Part shown: piece after piece, positions 11,580 through 22,275 of the stretch
Layout: the number at the start of each line of letters is the position of its first letter
How positions within the stretch are numbered: the first letter of the stretch is position 1
Assembly (NCBI RefSeq): GCF_001876935.1
Contig: NC_033796.1
Coordinates: 101,498,035-101,562,034, forward strand
Length of the DNA: 64,000 nt
Direction: 5' to 3'
DNA from: Asparagus officinalis
Taxonomy: Eukaryota; Streptophyta; Magnoliopsida; Asparagales; Asparagaceae
Program-made: the position numbers and the translations under genes
The notes under the pieces: model-generated
Seen by the model: only the letters and a program-made list of their open reading frames with translations
Database searches by the model: none
Told to the model about the DNA's origin: nothing

Positions 11580-11598
11580 ACTGGTATTAGAGTTTCGT
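11580..11598 (+). other. Primer binding site of copia-1
   Basis: ACTGGTATTAGAGTTTCG directly follows the LTR end CCCAACA. It is one C-to-T change away from the TGGTATCAGAG core complementary to initiator-Met tRNA that plant copia elements use. Confidence 0.75.
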
Positions 11599-11958
11599 TT
11601 AGCAATTTGTGAGAAAACCATGGCAGAAGAAAGCAGATCTAAGATCAAGAAGTTTGACAGTTCAGACTTCGCCTACTGAAAGTCGTGGATGGAGGACTAT
11701 CTGTACTAGAAGGACTTGTATCGCCCGTTGATGGGCAAAGATAAGGGACAGAAAAAAGAGGAGTCAGACGATGATTGAGAAATACTGGATAGAAAGGCTT
11801 TAGGGCAAATCCGGTTGTCGCTCGCCAAGACTGTAGCCTACAACATATTGAAGGAGAAGACGACGGTAGGGCTTATAGAAGTGCTCGCGAAGATGTACGA
11901 GCAACCGTCTGCAGCAAACAAGGTGCATATGGTCAAAACTCTTTTCAACCTCAAGATG

Positions 11959-11963
11959 GCAGA
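11959..11963. other. Target-site duplication of Tat-1, left copy (GCAGA)
   Basis: GCAGA at 11959-11963 is repeated exactly at 22276-22280. Joining the two flanks through one copy restores the expected gag reading ...MAEGQ. Confidence 0.9.
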
Positions 11964-13356
11964 TGTTCGCGTCAAAAGTTGCTTTCTTCATTGTATAACT
12001 CATTATAACTTTGGTCGTTATAATAAGATCAAAAGATTGGTCTTTTTATAAGACTCTTTACACAATGAAAGAAATAAATAAGATCAAAAGATTGGTCTTT
12101 TTATAAGACTCTTTACACAATGAAAGAAATAAAAATTACAACTCTATCAAACAAACAAGATTGGTCTTTTTATAAGACTCTTTACACAATGAAAGAAATA
12201 AAAATTACAACTCTATCAAACAAACATAGGGAGATCGTTTATCGGTCTTCTGCTTGTACGGGATCGTTGCCTGTGCTGGGGATTTTGATATCCGTGGACC
12301 GTCTTAGATCTGGATCTGGTTGATAAAAAATTGGGCAGAGCTTCACATTCACCGAGGGAGTATTGATTTGAAGCACTGAGATCGACCAAGCAAAATCAGT
12401 ACTCTTCTCGAGATTAAGATCAAGCCTAATCTCAAGGAATGGTAGGATCGGGCTTCAGATCCTTCGAATAGCTCCTTCTTTATGCTAGAGTTCGTCGGGA
12501 TCTCGCTAACCCTCGCTAAAATTCGTGACTCTTGGCTCTGGAGTTCGACAACACCTCCTCGTCTTGATAATAAATCGCCCCCTCTGAAATGAACCCCTAG
12601 GCCTGTATTTATAGGCTTCGGTTGGGGAGTTTTCGGATAAGAATGAGTGATTTGGCCTTATCTTTAGTTAATAACGGTTTAACCATGTTTGTAGATGATA
12701 TTAAGTCAGTTGAGAATCCCTGGAACAGAAAAGTCCTGCGAAAACCACTTCGAAACCGTGAAAACGTGTCAGGGGGTTAAAACAGCGCGAGAGCGCGGGT
12801 TGGCGTGGTCGGACCCGCACTTGCGCGGGTCGGACGGATCCGACCCGTGCGGGCGTGGGTCGGGCCGTCCCGCGCCGGCACGGATCCGCCGCCTCCGCCG
12901 AACTTCTTTTTTTGCGCTTTGCTTTCTAGGACTTGTACTTTATGTCGTTTCGTTTACTCGCTCATCGTGTTGACTTGTACGCTCCGTGCGAGTTGACCAA
13001 CGCGCGCGAGTTGATTGACACGTGCGAGTTGATTGACGCGCGTATGTTGACCGATGCGCGCGAGCTGATTGACGCGCGCGAGCGGATTGGCGCGCGTTCA
13101 GACACTTGGAGCTGATCGACGTGCGTGAGCTGATTGTTAGGCACGCGTTGATTGATGTGCATGAGCCGATTGACGTGCGTGAGCTGATTGACGCGCGCGA
13201 ATTGATTGTCGAGCGCGCGGGCCATTCGGTTCGCCGTTTCGCTTCATACGCTTGTCGGCATCAGATAATCCTCTTAGACTCAGAATGCGACGTTCGTCGT
13301 CTTCTCTCTATCTCGAGCTGTGTGCGGACACCTATAGGCATTTTTATACGCCTACA
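11964..13356 (-). repeat. 3' LTR of Tat-1
   Basis: 1393 bp. On the + strand it starts TGTTCGCGTCAAAAG and ends ATACGCCTACA. It is flanked inside by the polypurine tract (TTTGGAGAGGGTATC on the - strand, next to 13357). It holds a - strand TATA box (12606-12613), three near-identical ~60-bp tandem copies near 12010-12230 of a CTTTTTATAAGACTCTTTAC stretch, a CG-rich palindromic block (12800-12900) and a minisatellite (12985-13225). Confidence 0.85.
12985..13225. repeat. CG-rich minisatellite in the Tat LTR (unit ~24 bp)
   Basis: Repeated variants of GAGTTGATTGACGCGCGC, about ten units. It is also present in the other Tat-1 LTR (21890-22140) and in both Tat-2 LTRs (33590-33765, 39165-39290) with different unit numbers. 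The repetitive ELIDARELIDAR-like ORFs are translations of this array and not genes. Confidence 0.8.
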
Positions 13357-14089
13357 GATACCCTCTCCAAAGTATTTCAGACTCATTCTTTTATAGAAGA
13401 GTCTGGAAGACTTTGGATAAGATAGGCCCTTTCCTCAATCTCGTAGAGGAACCTGTGAACTGCTTCAATTCTTGACTTCTTCAGCCTTCATCTATTCAGT
13501 GTTTTGTCAAATAGATGAAGTTCTTTCGGCGCTGCGTTTATCGTCTGACCGTTCTCGAAATCTTAAATGAAGTTGGTGTATAAGTTTCTGAACTTAGCTC
13601 GTGTTATTGAGTTCACTTTGAACTGATCATCTTCGTCAGAAATTCATATTTGAATGTGATTGAACTCCTTGAAATCGTCCTTTGCCTTATTTTAGCAAAA
13701 TTACTAATGCGTTGACAGACGCTGACCTTTACTATAACGCGTCGTCCGACATTGACTTTTGTTGTAATGCGTTGACCGGCGTTAACACAGTTTATACTCG
13801 TACGTTTGCTGGAGTCTGCACAATTTAAGCTCTTAAGGCGTTAGAGCGTGGCGGTCCTAAATTTTGGGCTGCAGGACCAACTATTAAAGTTGTTTCGTCT
13901 GCAGATATGGATCTTATCCCGAAGTCGTTAGATGCTCAAGTCACGAGACCAACTAATGAAGTTGATGCGTCAATGACTCGTATTTATAGAATTTTTGGCA
14001 AATTCTCAGCCATCAACGGGTTTGATTAGCCTTTACCAACTACCGTTTAAGTCGGGCTAGCATACAGATTGTTTAAATCCGTTATGCAC
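13357..14089. other. Non-coding 3' region of Tat-1
   Basis: Adjoins the polypurine tract. It contains GTTGACC/ACGCGTTG-type repeats (13680-13800) and a conserved block (13830-14030) that is shared with Tat-0 (about 1350-1560, reverse) and Tat-2 (34420-34625). No coding sequence is recognised. Confidence 0.6.
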
Positions 14090-15000
14090 GTAACGTTGTG
14101 ATAAAAGAGTTAACTCTTTTAGTGCTACGATATTGAATACGTAGACTTCGTCTTTCTCCTATGAAAAGACTAAATAGCAACGTGTATTAGACGTAGACTT
14201 AGGATTTTTGGCAAATCCTCAGCCTTCAACGGATTTGACATGCCTTTACCGATTACCATTGGAATCGGGCTTGCATACGGATTGTTTAAGTCTGTTCCGC
14301 ATATGACGTTCTACTAAGAGAGTTAACTCTCTTAGTGCTACGATATTAAATACGTAGACTTCGTCTTTCTTACGAGAATAGACTACCCAACAACGCGTGT
14401 TAGGCATTGACTTATCCCTGTTCAGGATTCGGGATAAAATTCCCCATGCATAAAAGACATGGTTTTTTATTGCTACGATACTAAATACGTAGACTCGATC
14501 ATTTTTACGGGAACGAACCACCCAGCAACGCGGGTTAAGCGTTGACTCATCCCTACTTAGGCTTCGGGATAAAATTCTCCAGACTTGGACTCTGGTATCT
14601 TCTTTAATTGGTGAAAGACTAAACCGACAACGCGTGTTAGGCGTTGACTTATCCCTTCTTAGGATTCGGGATAAAATTCCCCGTGCGTGTGAAGCACGGA
14701 TTTTGGTGTTATGAATAACAACTTTCCACAATGTCGAATATGTGAGCTTTTGTCTTTTTTTACGGTCAAAGACTAACCGGCAACACGTGTTAGGCATTGA
14801 CTTATCCTTACTTAGGCTTCGGGATAAAATTTCCCAGACTGGGGTTCTGGTGTCTTTTTCAATCGGTGAAAGACTAAACCGATAACGCGTGTTAGGCGTT
14901 GACTTATCCCTACTTAGGATTCGGGATAAAATTCCTCGTACGTGTAAGACACGGATTATGGAGTTAAAGGATGGTGTCTTCTCTTAGGGCAAAGACGAAC
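14090..15000. repeat. Tandem repeat block A of Tat-1 (~150-bp units)
   Basis: Same unit family as 1-1170, in opposite orientation. Recurring phrases are CAACGCGTGTTAGGCGTTGACTT, ATCCCTACTTAGG and TTCGGGATAAAATTCC. The 183-codon ORF here follows the repeat and is not considered a gene. Confidence 0.8.
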
Positions 15001-15179
15001 CTAAAATGGGAGAGAAAGAATTTTATATTCTATCTTCTAAAACCGAAGAGGAAAAATTTTATATTCTATCTCCAGTTACCAAGGAAACTCGAAGTGGGAT
15101 TTCCACCCTAAGAATCCGAAAAGGTAAAACTAGGAGTGAGATCTCCACTCCGAAAATCGAAAGATTCGGATAATCCTAA

Positions 15180-15880
15180 CTGTCGGAAGGTTTGATTACC
15201 GAACTAAAGGTGAATTTCTCGTTTATCAAGAGTGAATTGTGGTTTTGGCCCTAACTGTAGGAAGGTTTGACCAAGTGAAAGTGGGAGTGTGAGATGATCC
15301 TAACTTTTATAGGTTTGATCACTCGATTTGTGGACCCCTCGTTCATTGGAGGAATCGAGAGGGGATTTTGGTTTTGGTCCTAACTGTAGGAAGGTTTGAC
15401 CAAGTGTCGTTCATTGGAGGAATCGAGAGGGGATTTTGGTTTTGGTCCTAACTGTAGGAAGGTTTGACCAAGTGAAAGTGGGAGTGTGAGATGATCCTAA
15501 CTTTTATAGGTTTGATCACTCGATTTGTGGACCTCTCATTCATTGGAGGAATCGAGAGGGGATTTTGGTTTTGGTCCTAACTGTAGGAAGGTTTGACTAA
15601 GTGAAAGTGGGAGTGTGAGATGACCCTAACTTTTATAGGTTTGATCACTTGATTTATGGATATCTCGTTCATTGGAGGAATCAAGAGGGGACTTTGGTTT
15701 TGACCTTAACTGTAGGAAAGTTTGACCGAGTGGGAGGTTTGAGACGATCCTAACTGTAGGAAGGTTTGATCGTTCGATTCGTTGACCTCTCGTTCATGGA
15801 AGGAATCGAGAGAGGACTTTGGTTGTGATCCTAACTATAGGAAGGTTTGACCAAATGAACAGCGAGAGTGGGAGTACAAA
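15180..15880. repeat. Tandem repeat block B of Tat-1
   Basis: Several copies of a compound unit of roughly 60-165 bp built from CCTAACTGTAGGAAGGTTTG and GAATCGAGAGGGGATTTTGG. A counterpart with fewer copies lies in Tat-2 at about 35870-36235. Copy-number variation by unequal exchange is likely. Confidence 0.8.
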
Positions 15881-16535
15881 TTACAGTAGGAGTGTTGACT
15901 TGTACCGATCACTCAGCGGGGGTTCTTGGTGTTAAGTGATAAGAACTTAACACAAAGGGGTTTGACAATCATCAAGGATTGGTAGATTAAAATTCCGCGT
16001 ACTATGCCCGAACTCTAACAATGGGAGTGTTGAGTGCACATACGTAGTGAGAGTTTGAGTGGATTCAACCGAAAGGAATTTTGGTGGTCCCACTGTCAAT
16101 TAATTTGACCAGTGAGGAATTTTGTGGTGGAAGACTGTGAGTCGTCAAACACCAATGGGAGTTTTGTGAGGGAAGATTGATCCAACGAAGTGATCGAATC
16201 TCGTCTCAGCAAAAGAGTGTTCGGAAATCATAGTGGGGATTTAGTTTTTATCACTTTGTTCGTAATGATCGGGTTATCCCTAAGAAAATTACACGTAGCA
16301 TTCTTCCGGGAACTTCCTGTTACATGAATCATCCACCCCCAGTTTCCTTTGTGGAACTGGGTCTGACATTATACTCAGTTACATGACCGGGTTATCCTTA
16401 AGAATATTACGTATAAAAATTCTCCAGGAACTTCCCGTCAAAGGTAGGAAACAGTTTAGACTCATATACCTATTGGAGTATTGAGAAGCAGTTTATACTC
16501 GTATACTCTTCGGAGTGTTGCCATTCTCATTTGGC
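15881..16535. other. Non-coding interior of Tat-1
   Basis: Shared with Tat-2 (about 36236-36760), including GATCGGGTTATCCCTAAGAA and the GGAACTTCC..TTACATGAATCATCC stretch, which is partly duplicated. No gene seen. Confidence 0.6.
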
Positions 16536-16802
16536 TCATCCCAGCGTTATGACGCCAGCTTCAACCAAGGTTTGGATGCTATTCTTAAGATCAAAGCAAT
16601 CCTTGGTGGGATGAAGGATCTGAGGTGTCGTCAACTTCCTCCTGATCTGTGACAGGTGGTAGCTTGATCTTGTTGTTTTTAAGGAGGGACTCAAAAATGG
16701 TTGGAATATCTTCATCCTTAAAGGAGTACTCTTTTTGGAGTCTCGGATCCGAAGTTTTTTGCTATCTTCAGGATTGCTATTGTGATGTCTGATTAACGTC
16801 AA
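16536..16802 (-). pseudogene. Remnant of the gag zinc-knuckle/pol boundary of Tat-1
   Basis: The 88-codon ORF ends with HPTKDCFDLKNSIQTLVEAG. The H...DC..LKN.I..L...G pattern is what follows gag in Tat-type polyproteins (the HxxxxC half of a zinc knuckle plus the spacer to protease). The N-terminal part is frameshifted and unrecognisable. It shows that Tat-1 once continued toward pol and was then deleted. Confidence 0.5.
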
Positions 16803-18180
16803 CAGCAGCTGTAAGGTGTTTGTGGAAAAATTCGATGTAAAAGAAATGAAAGAAAAATTGATTTGTATTCTCTCAAAATCGATTACAATTTGGATTCCGA
16901 TTACAAAAGAGAGGAGAATGAATTTGATTCTCCCCTTTGTTTAAAAACTAGGTTCTTCATGGTAGCGATGGAGTGCCTCCCTCGAATGCTCGCGTCGAGT
17001 TTGCTCTCCATTGACAATCCGACGTTTTGCTTCACTTGAACGATGTCTTCTCCTCACGATTCGACGTTGTGGAGAACTTGCGTGACAAGTTTGAGAACTC
17101 TGAATGAGTTTAGAATAACTCTGTGAAAGAGTTGATTTGAACCGAAGATCGGTTAATAAGCCAAGGCTAGAAGAAAGCTCCGGTGGTCGATCGTTGCTGA
17201 GGATGAACGTCGATCTCCCCCTTGCTGCCAAGCCAAAAGATCTCCTCTTCGCTGCTGAAAAGAGGATCAATCCAAGCCAAGAAGCCCCAACCTCGCTGCC
17301 CAGTCTCAGATCCAAAAAGCCAGCCGAAAAAGCCTTGAACTCCGGACCAAAGAAGCCAACCCCTACCGAACTCAGTTGAGTTTACTCGCTTTTATAGGAG
17401 ATTAAGGGGGTGTAACCGCCCCCTTAAATCACTCCTAAGTGGGGTGTAACCGCCCACAAATCATGGGAACCAGTTTTGGAACCATTCAGCTCGTGCTTTG
17501 AATGAGTCAAACGCTAAAAAAATAGCGTTCAGGGCCCTAACTCCGCGTTTTAGACTGGAGACGCGGAGTTGGGCACCCGCTGGTTGTTGAAAAATGCGAG
17601 GGCCACCCGTGTTTTGGAGTTTGAAGACTGGAAACGCGGGGGTTGCCTGCGTTTCGTCTAATGAAGGTTGGAAACGTGAGGGTCGCTCATGTTTTGCTTG
17701 TTGAAGGTTGGAAACGCGAGGGTCGCTCGTGTTTTGCTTGTTGAAGCTTGGAAACGCGAGGGTCGCTCGTGTTTTGATTGTTGAAGCTTGGAAACACGAG
17801 GGTCGCTCGTGTTTTGCTTGTTGAAGCTTGGAAACGCGGGGGTCACCTGCGGTTCAGGAATTGAAACGCGGAGATGAATTCCGCGTTTTTAGAAGGAGCT
17901 AATGACTTATAGCTTCCTCTGCAGAGCGTTGCAAAGACTATTATCTTGTAATCTTCATCTTGGCTCCTTAAAAATATGAGAGTCGTCAGATTGTAACTCC
18001 CGATATTGATTGTGAAGGCTGTTGATTAGAGCTTTCATTAGTTGTTGTGAAGGTCGTCAGATTGTAACCTTCATCGATCTATGTGAAAGTCTTTAAATTA
18101 TAGCCTTCTGGAAGTTGTCAGATTGTAACTTCCATCATCGGTGTTTGATGGGGGATCAGCTATCTATTTTAATTTTTAGA
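16803..18180. other. Unassigned segment within Tat-1, possibly an inserted solo LTR, with a 47-bp tandem array
   Basis: Sits between the gag ORF and the zinc-knuckle remnant and has no counterpart in Tat-2. It could start TGTTTGTGGAAAAATTCG (about 16818) and end GGGGGATCA (about 18156), which resembles an LTR read on the - strand, but I found no convincing target duplication. At 17640-17850 there are about five tandem units of GGTTGGAAACGCGAGGGTCG type. The ORFs at 16941-17379 are not recognised. Confidence 0.35.
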
Positions 18181-18184
18181 CAGC

Positions 18185-19234
18185 CTACATAAGGGCCTTC
18201 CCATTACCACGGAAGGCAAAGTTCGAGTTCGGAGGATTAGCCGTCGATTGGCTCCTCTCGGCCCTCTTCCTTCTGAGGAAACGTTCGGCCCGCTCTCCGC
18301 GCATCTTCAACTCTTTCCAGGTATTGGAGGGTGCTACTCCCATAACTTCTAACACGTCCAAGGAGAGGTTGTTATGACAGGTTTGGAGGATGAAGTCCTC
18401 TATGATCGGATCTCGGGAGTTCATCGTCTTGTTTCGGAAGCGCTTGACGAATTCGTCGACCGTCTCGTCATCTTTTTGCTTCTCATCGAAGAGTGTCCTA
18501 ATTGATACCTCGGCATCATCATCAAAGAAGTGAGCGAGGAACAAGTTCTCCAGGTCATCCCAGCTGTTGATGCTTTCAGACTTGAGACGACGGTACCAAT
18601 CGAAGGCAGGCCCGCGAAGGGTGCCAACGAATGACCGAACCATCAGGGCTTTATTACTAGAAATCATACCCAAGTGGAACTTAAAGTAGATCAAATGTTG
18701 AGTGGGCAAACCCTTCCCATCAAACGGTATGAAGTTAATCAGGTTGAACTTCGTCGGGTCTGCTATTGAATCCCACTCTCTTGGATAGGGACATGAAATA
18801 CCGATCATTTTCACCTCTCGAGCAGACATCAGAGCGTTGATTTTTCTCTCGAGATCTTTCATTTTCTCATCCTCGCTCGTATCGGGCCTTGGACGATTCT
18901 TAAGAGTAATAATGGGGCCACCCCCAGTATTATCGTTTTTAGTGAGACCACCCCCAGCCTCGTTGTTTTTAGTGGGGTCGCCCCCAGTGTTCTGGTCAAC
19001 GGGAGTGTTATCAGCATTAAGGTGTTCATCCTCATCTGAATCGCTAGCTGCTTGGCTAACATTGTTGTGACGACTGGATTCACCTATCTGATTCGACAAG
19101 GCTCGGATCTGTTGGTCATGCATTTGTCTCATCTCCTGCATAACCATTTCCATTTCGATTTTGAATGTTTGCTTCTGCTTGGCTAGAGCATCCTCAATCA
19201 TTTTGGCTACTTCTTCGGTGTTAATCATAAACAC
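18185..19234 (-). CDS. Tat-1 Gag (retrotransposon gag, Ty3/gypsy type)
   Basis: Intact 349-residue ORF encoding the capsid protein that would form the virus-like particle. Residues 1-55 are a charged, probably helical segment (EEVAKMIEDALAKQKQ...). Residues 60-125 are acidic and low in complexity, with three repeats of a GGG/D-PTKN type. Residues about 145-290 are the retrotrans_gag domain: the PREWD/PTKFNL region, AFDWYRRLKSESINSWDDL, and the DETVDEFVKRFRN helix. The zinc knuckle normally at the C-terminus is missing, because the ORF ends at ALM and continues in decayed form only near 16800. The next ORF in the - strand direction of transcription upstream is the ORF1 region at 19350-20964. 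It is the best preserved ORF of the element. Confidence 0.85.
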   Translation of the reverse strand: MFMINTEEVAKMIEDALAKQKQTFKIEMEMVMQEMRQMHDQQIRALSNQIGESSRHNNVSQAASDSDEDEHLNADNTPVDQNTGGDPTKNNEAGGGLTKNDNTGGGPIITLKNRPRPDTSEDEKMKDLERKINALMSAREVKMIGISCPYPREWDSIADPTKFNLINFIPFDGKGLPTQHLIYFKFHLGMISSNKALMVRSFVGTLRGPAFDWYRRLKSESINSWDDLENLFLAHFFDDDAEVSIRTLFDEKQKDDETVDEFVKRFRNKTMNSRDPIIEDFILQTCHNNLSLDVLEVMGVAPSNTWKELKMRGERAERFLRRKRAERSQSTANPPNSNFAFRGNGKALM

Positions 19235-19349
19235 TTCGCGGGATTATCCCGGACTGGATATCGTACTATTAGAAGCGATTGCCGAGTTAGCATCCGATGC
19301 TTCATCATCCGAGGATAACCCTCTCTACATTCTCTGGTAGTCCCTGCGT

Positions 19350-20964
19350 CTAGCGGTCCCTGCGTGTAGCCGAGTCAGACAATGTGATACGAGGGGGGTC
19401 AGAACTAGAAGGTTGAATCGACTTTTCGTTGTCAACCATATTAATCGTGACTTTGGGGGGTTCGCCACCTTGAACGACCGATCGTTTCTTACGGAGACGC
19501 TTTGGTTTGGACTTAACCTTTCCGTCGGAGATTCTCTCGAATACCGAGACCCTCTGTGGAGCGGGCTTGGGGCAGCTATACGCTGATAATACTGCCCTGA
19601 TAAGTTTGACGTACGGGCAATGAAAGTCTATCTCCCGAGTATCTCTCTTTCGAGATCTGTTCGTACCCCCGGTCCGAGAGTACAACTCATCGGCATAATT
19701 ACCGGAGCAACCTATCACGTGTTGGCACGACTTCTCAGGTGTAACGTCATCGTCTGACGAACATGTTTCCTTCTGAGGACTTGTTTCCTTGATGGTGTTT
19801 TCAAGAGTCACACACTTGGAGCCACGCTTACTTGAGCGCGAGACCTTAACGGGCTCTTGGGCACTGACTCGTAGTCCAATGCGGTCAGTTACAGGAGTTT
19901 TCCTAATATGAGAAGGCTCTGATTTAACGCGAGGGCGTGTGCGACCCCTAGCTCGATGAGTCGCTCGGGGTTCAGTCACCGGACCCAAGCATTCTTTGAT
20001 CGGAAATTTGCCTCGATCCTTGCGTAAAGGATCCAGGAGATCCGCCATCCTCATCTTGAAACGAGACAAGTCCACACTACCGTAGGACTCCACTGGAAGG
20101 ACAGAATTCATCAAGATAGGAATGGGAGCTGTTGGAGACTCAAAACAGGCCGCGAGAGGTGAACCGAACATGAAGCGAACCGGACTGGTTCGGTTCAGAC
20201 GCAAACCCACCAATGGTGACTCGTCCTTGGCCGAGCCAGCCAGGGCTGGTTCGCGATTTTTGGGGCGGTGTTTGATTTTTTGTCGACACCGTTCTGGACT
20301 TTGGTTTCCAGACTTGGCGTGGTTTCTGTAGCTTCTTGATCACCTCTTTTCACTTCAACTTCTGTGCTTCTTGTACGAGAATCTGTGCGTGCACAATCAA
20401 GGCACGGCGCTTCTGAATGCGCTCTTCAAGGGTTGAGCGGGTCCGTTTGACTTGGATCTACTCATTCGTTGTTGGTTTGGAGGAGAGACCATTCATTTGC
20501 TGCTGGGGCACTCGATGCCTTCTGCGTTTCAGATCTGCTTCATAGCAGATCCTGTCAACAAGCTCCAAAGCCTTGGCGAATTGGCGCGCAAGGCATTGGC
20601 GCTGTCTTTGGCGAGCTCTTTTCGATAAAGTTGGTGCGCCTTTGGTACTCAACTCCTTGATTGAGGAGGAGTTCGGATCTGTAAGTTTGACTTCATTAGA
20701 GATCGGAAGTGCGTTGCGAGGTCCAACTACTACAGCAACGGGGACGTTGATCTTTCTGCGCCTGCGAGGGACGGAGGATCTGGAAGAGGAGGACGACAGA
20801 TACTCCTCGAACTTTAGTTGGTCAAATTCGTACTCGACCTCTTCATCAACTGGGATCCGGATCCGTGGTTGCGACACGATAGCTTCGGCAGCGAAGCTAT
20901 TGGCTCCCACTGTAGTCGCCAGTTTGTTCACGTCAAAAGTTGCTTTCTTCGTTGTATAACTCAT
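19350..20964 (-). pseudogene. Tat-1 ORF1 region upstream of gag (Ogre-like extra ORF), frameshifted
   Basis: Two main pieces. 20964-20458 has 168 codons: MSYTTKKATFD, then IRIPVDEEVEYEFDQL, then NSSSIKELSTKGAPTLSKRARQRQ. 20213-19350 has 287 codons and is rich in basic residues and serine, including KMRMADLLDPLRKDRGKFP. A third frame (20343-20140) links them. The same two pieces, more decayed, occur in Tat-2 (38242-37785 and 37232-36984), which shows they were once a real protein. Its function is unknown; position matches the additional ORF1 of Ogre elements. Unusually the start codon at 20964 lies 40 bp inside the LTR and the frame runs through the primer binding site. Confidence 0.6.
20900..20924 (-). 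other. Primer binding site of Tat-1
   Basis: On the - strand the LTR ends GTGAACA and is followed by AACTGGCGACTACAGTGGGA. TGGCGACT directly after the LTR is the tRNA-Arg-type primer site described for Ogre/Tat elements. The same site is present in Tat-2 at about 38184-38207. Confidence 0.6.
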
Positions 20965-22275
20965 TACAACTTTGGTCGTTATAATAAGATCAAAAGATTG
21001 GTCTTTTTATAAGACTCTTTACACAATGAAAGAAATAAAAATTATAACTCTATCAAACAAACACAGGGAGATCGTTTATCGGTCTTCTGCTTATGCGGGA
21101 TCTTTGTCTGTGCCGGGGATTTTGATATCCGTGGACCGCCTTAGATCTGGATCCGGTTGATGGAAAATTGGGTAGAGCTTCGCCTTCACTGAGGGAGTAT
21201 TTGATTTAAAGTACTGAGATCGACCAAGTGAAATCAGTACTCTTCTCGAGATTAAGACCAAGCCTAATCTCAAAGAACGGTGGGATCGGGCTTCAGATCC
21301 TTCGAATAGATCTTTCTTTATGCTGGAGTTTGCCGGGATCTCACTAACCCTCGCTGAAATTCATGACTCCTAACTCTGGAGTTCGACAGTACCTCCTCAT
21401 CTTGATAATAAATCGCCCCCTCTGAAATGAGCCCCTAGGTCTATATTTATAGGCTTCTGTTGGGGGTTTCGGATAAGAATGAGTGATTTGGTCTTATCTT
21501 TAGTTAATAACAGCTTAACCATGTTTGTAGATAATATTAAGTCAGTTGGGAACCCCTGAAACAGATAAGTCCTGCGAAAACTATTTTGAAACCGTGAAAA
21601 CGCGTCCGGGGGTCAAAACAGTGCGGGAGGCGTGGGTGTGGCAGCGGTCATGACCTGCGGCGTTGGCGCGGGGTCGGATGGCCGGCCACCTATCGACGCG
21701 GGCACGGGTGCGGGCACCTCCGAGGCCGCGCTGGCGGCGGGTCGGCCAGTGCGTCCCGCGCCGGGCGCGGGTCTACCCGCTCTCTGCCGCGAAACTTCTT
21801 TTTTTTGGCGCTTTGCTTTCCAGAACTTGTACTTTTATTGTCATTTTGTTTACTTCGGCTCGTTGTGTTGACTTGTACGGCTTGCCGTGCTAGTTGACCG
21901 ACGCGCTCGAGTTGATTGACGCGCGCGAGCTGACCAACGCGCATATGTTGACCGATGCGCGCGAGCTGATTGACGTGCGCGAGCGGATTGGCACTCGTTC
22001 GGACACTTGGAGCTGATCGACGTGCGCGAACTGATTGTTAGGCACGCGTTGATTGACATGCGTGAGCTGATTAACGCACGCGAGCTGATTGACGCGCGCA
22101 TGTTGATTGACGCGCGCGAATTGATTGTCGAGCACGCGAGCCATTCGGTTCGCCGTTTCGCTTCATGTGCTTGTCGGTGTCAGATAATCCTCTTAGACTC
22201 AGATAGTCACGTTCGTCATCTTCTCTCTATCTCGAGCTGTGTGCATACACCTATAGGTATTTTTATACGCCTATA
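20925..22275 (-). repeat. 5' LTR of Tat-1
   Basis: 1351 bp, homologous throughout to 11964-13356. It has one copy of the ~60-bp unit that is triplicated in the other LTR. - strand TATA box at 21444-21451; CG-rich block near 21620-21780; minisatellite 21890-22140. Its outer end reads CCTATA instead of CCTACA. Confidence 0.85.

Larger units (their letters stand above)
11964..22275 (-). mobile_element. Tat-1: Tat/Ogre-like Ty3/gypsy element with gag but no pol
   Basis: A complete insertion on the - strand, bounded by the GCAGA target duplication. Order along the - strand: 5' LTR (22275-20925), primer binding site (20924-20900), ORF1 region (20964-19350), gag (19234-18185), a zinc-knuckle-region remnant (about 16802-16536), tandem repeats (15900-13900), polypurine tract and 3' LTR (13356-11964). 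An extra ORF before gag, a primer site of TGGCGACT type and tandem repeats before the 3' LTR are the hallmarks of Tat/Ogre elements. Protease, RT and integrase are absent, so it depends on a helper. The terminal CA has become TA at 22274-22275. Confidence 0.85.

Noticed and set aside
12933..13396. Repetitive ELIDAR/VRELIDA peptides here and at 22007, 33599 and 39180
   Set aside because: Products of the LTR minisatellite. Unit number and frame vary between LTR copies, and the host region is a promoter-side LTR.
14246..14797. 183-codon ORF as a possible gene
   Set aside because: It follows the ~150-bp tandem repeat of the Tat element. The same peptide phrases occur in several frames in the homologous blocks.
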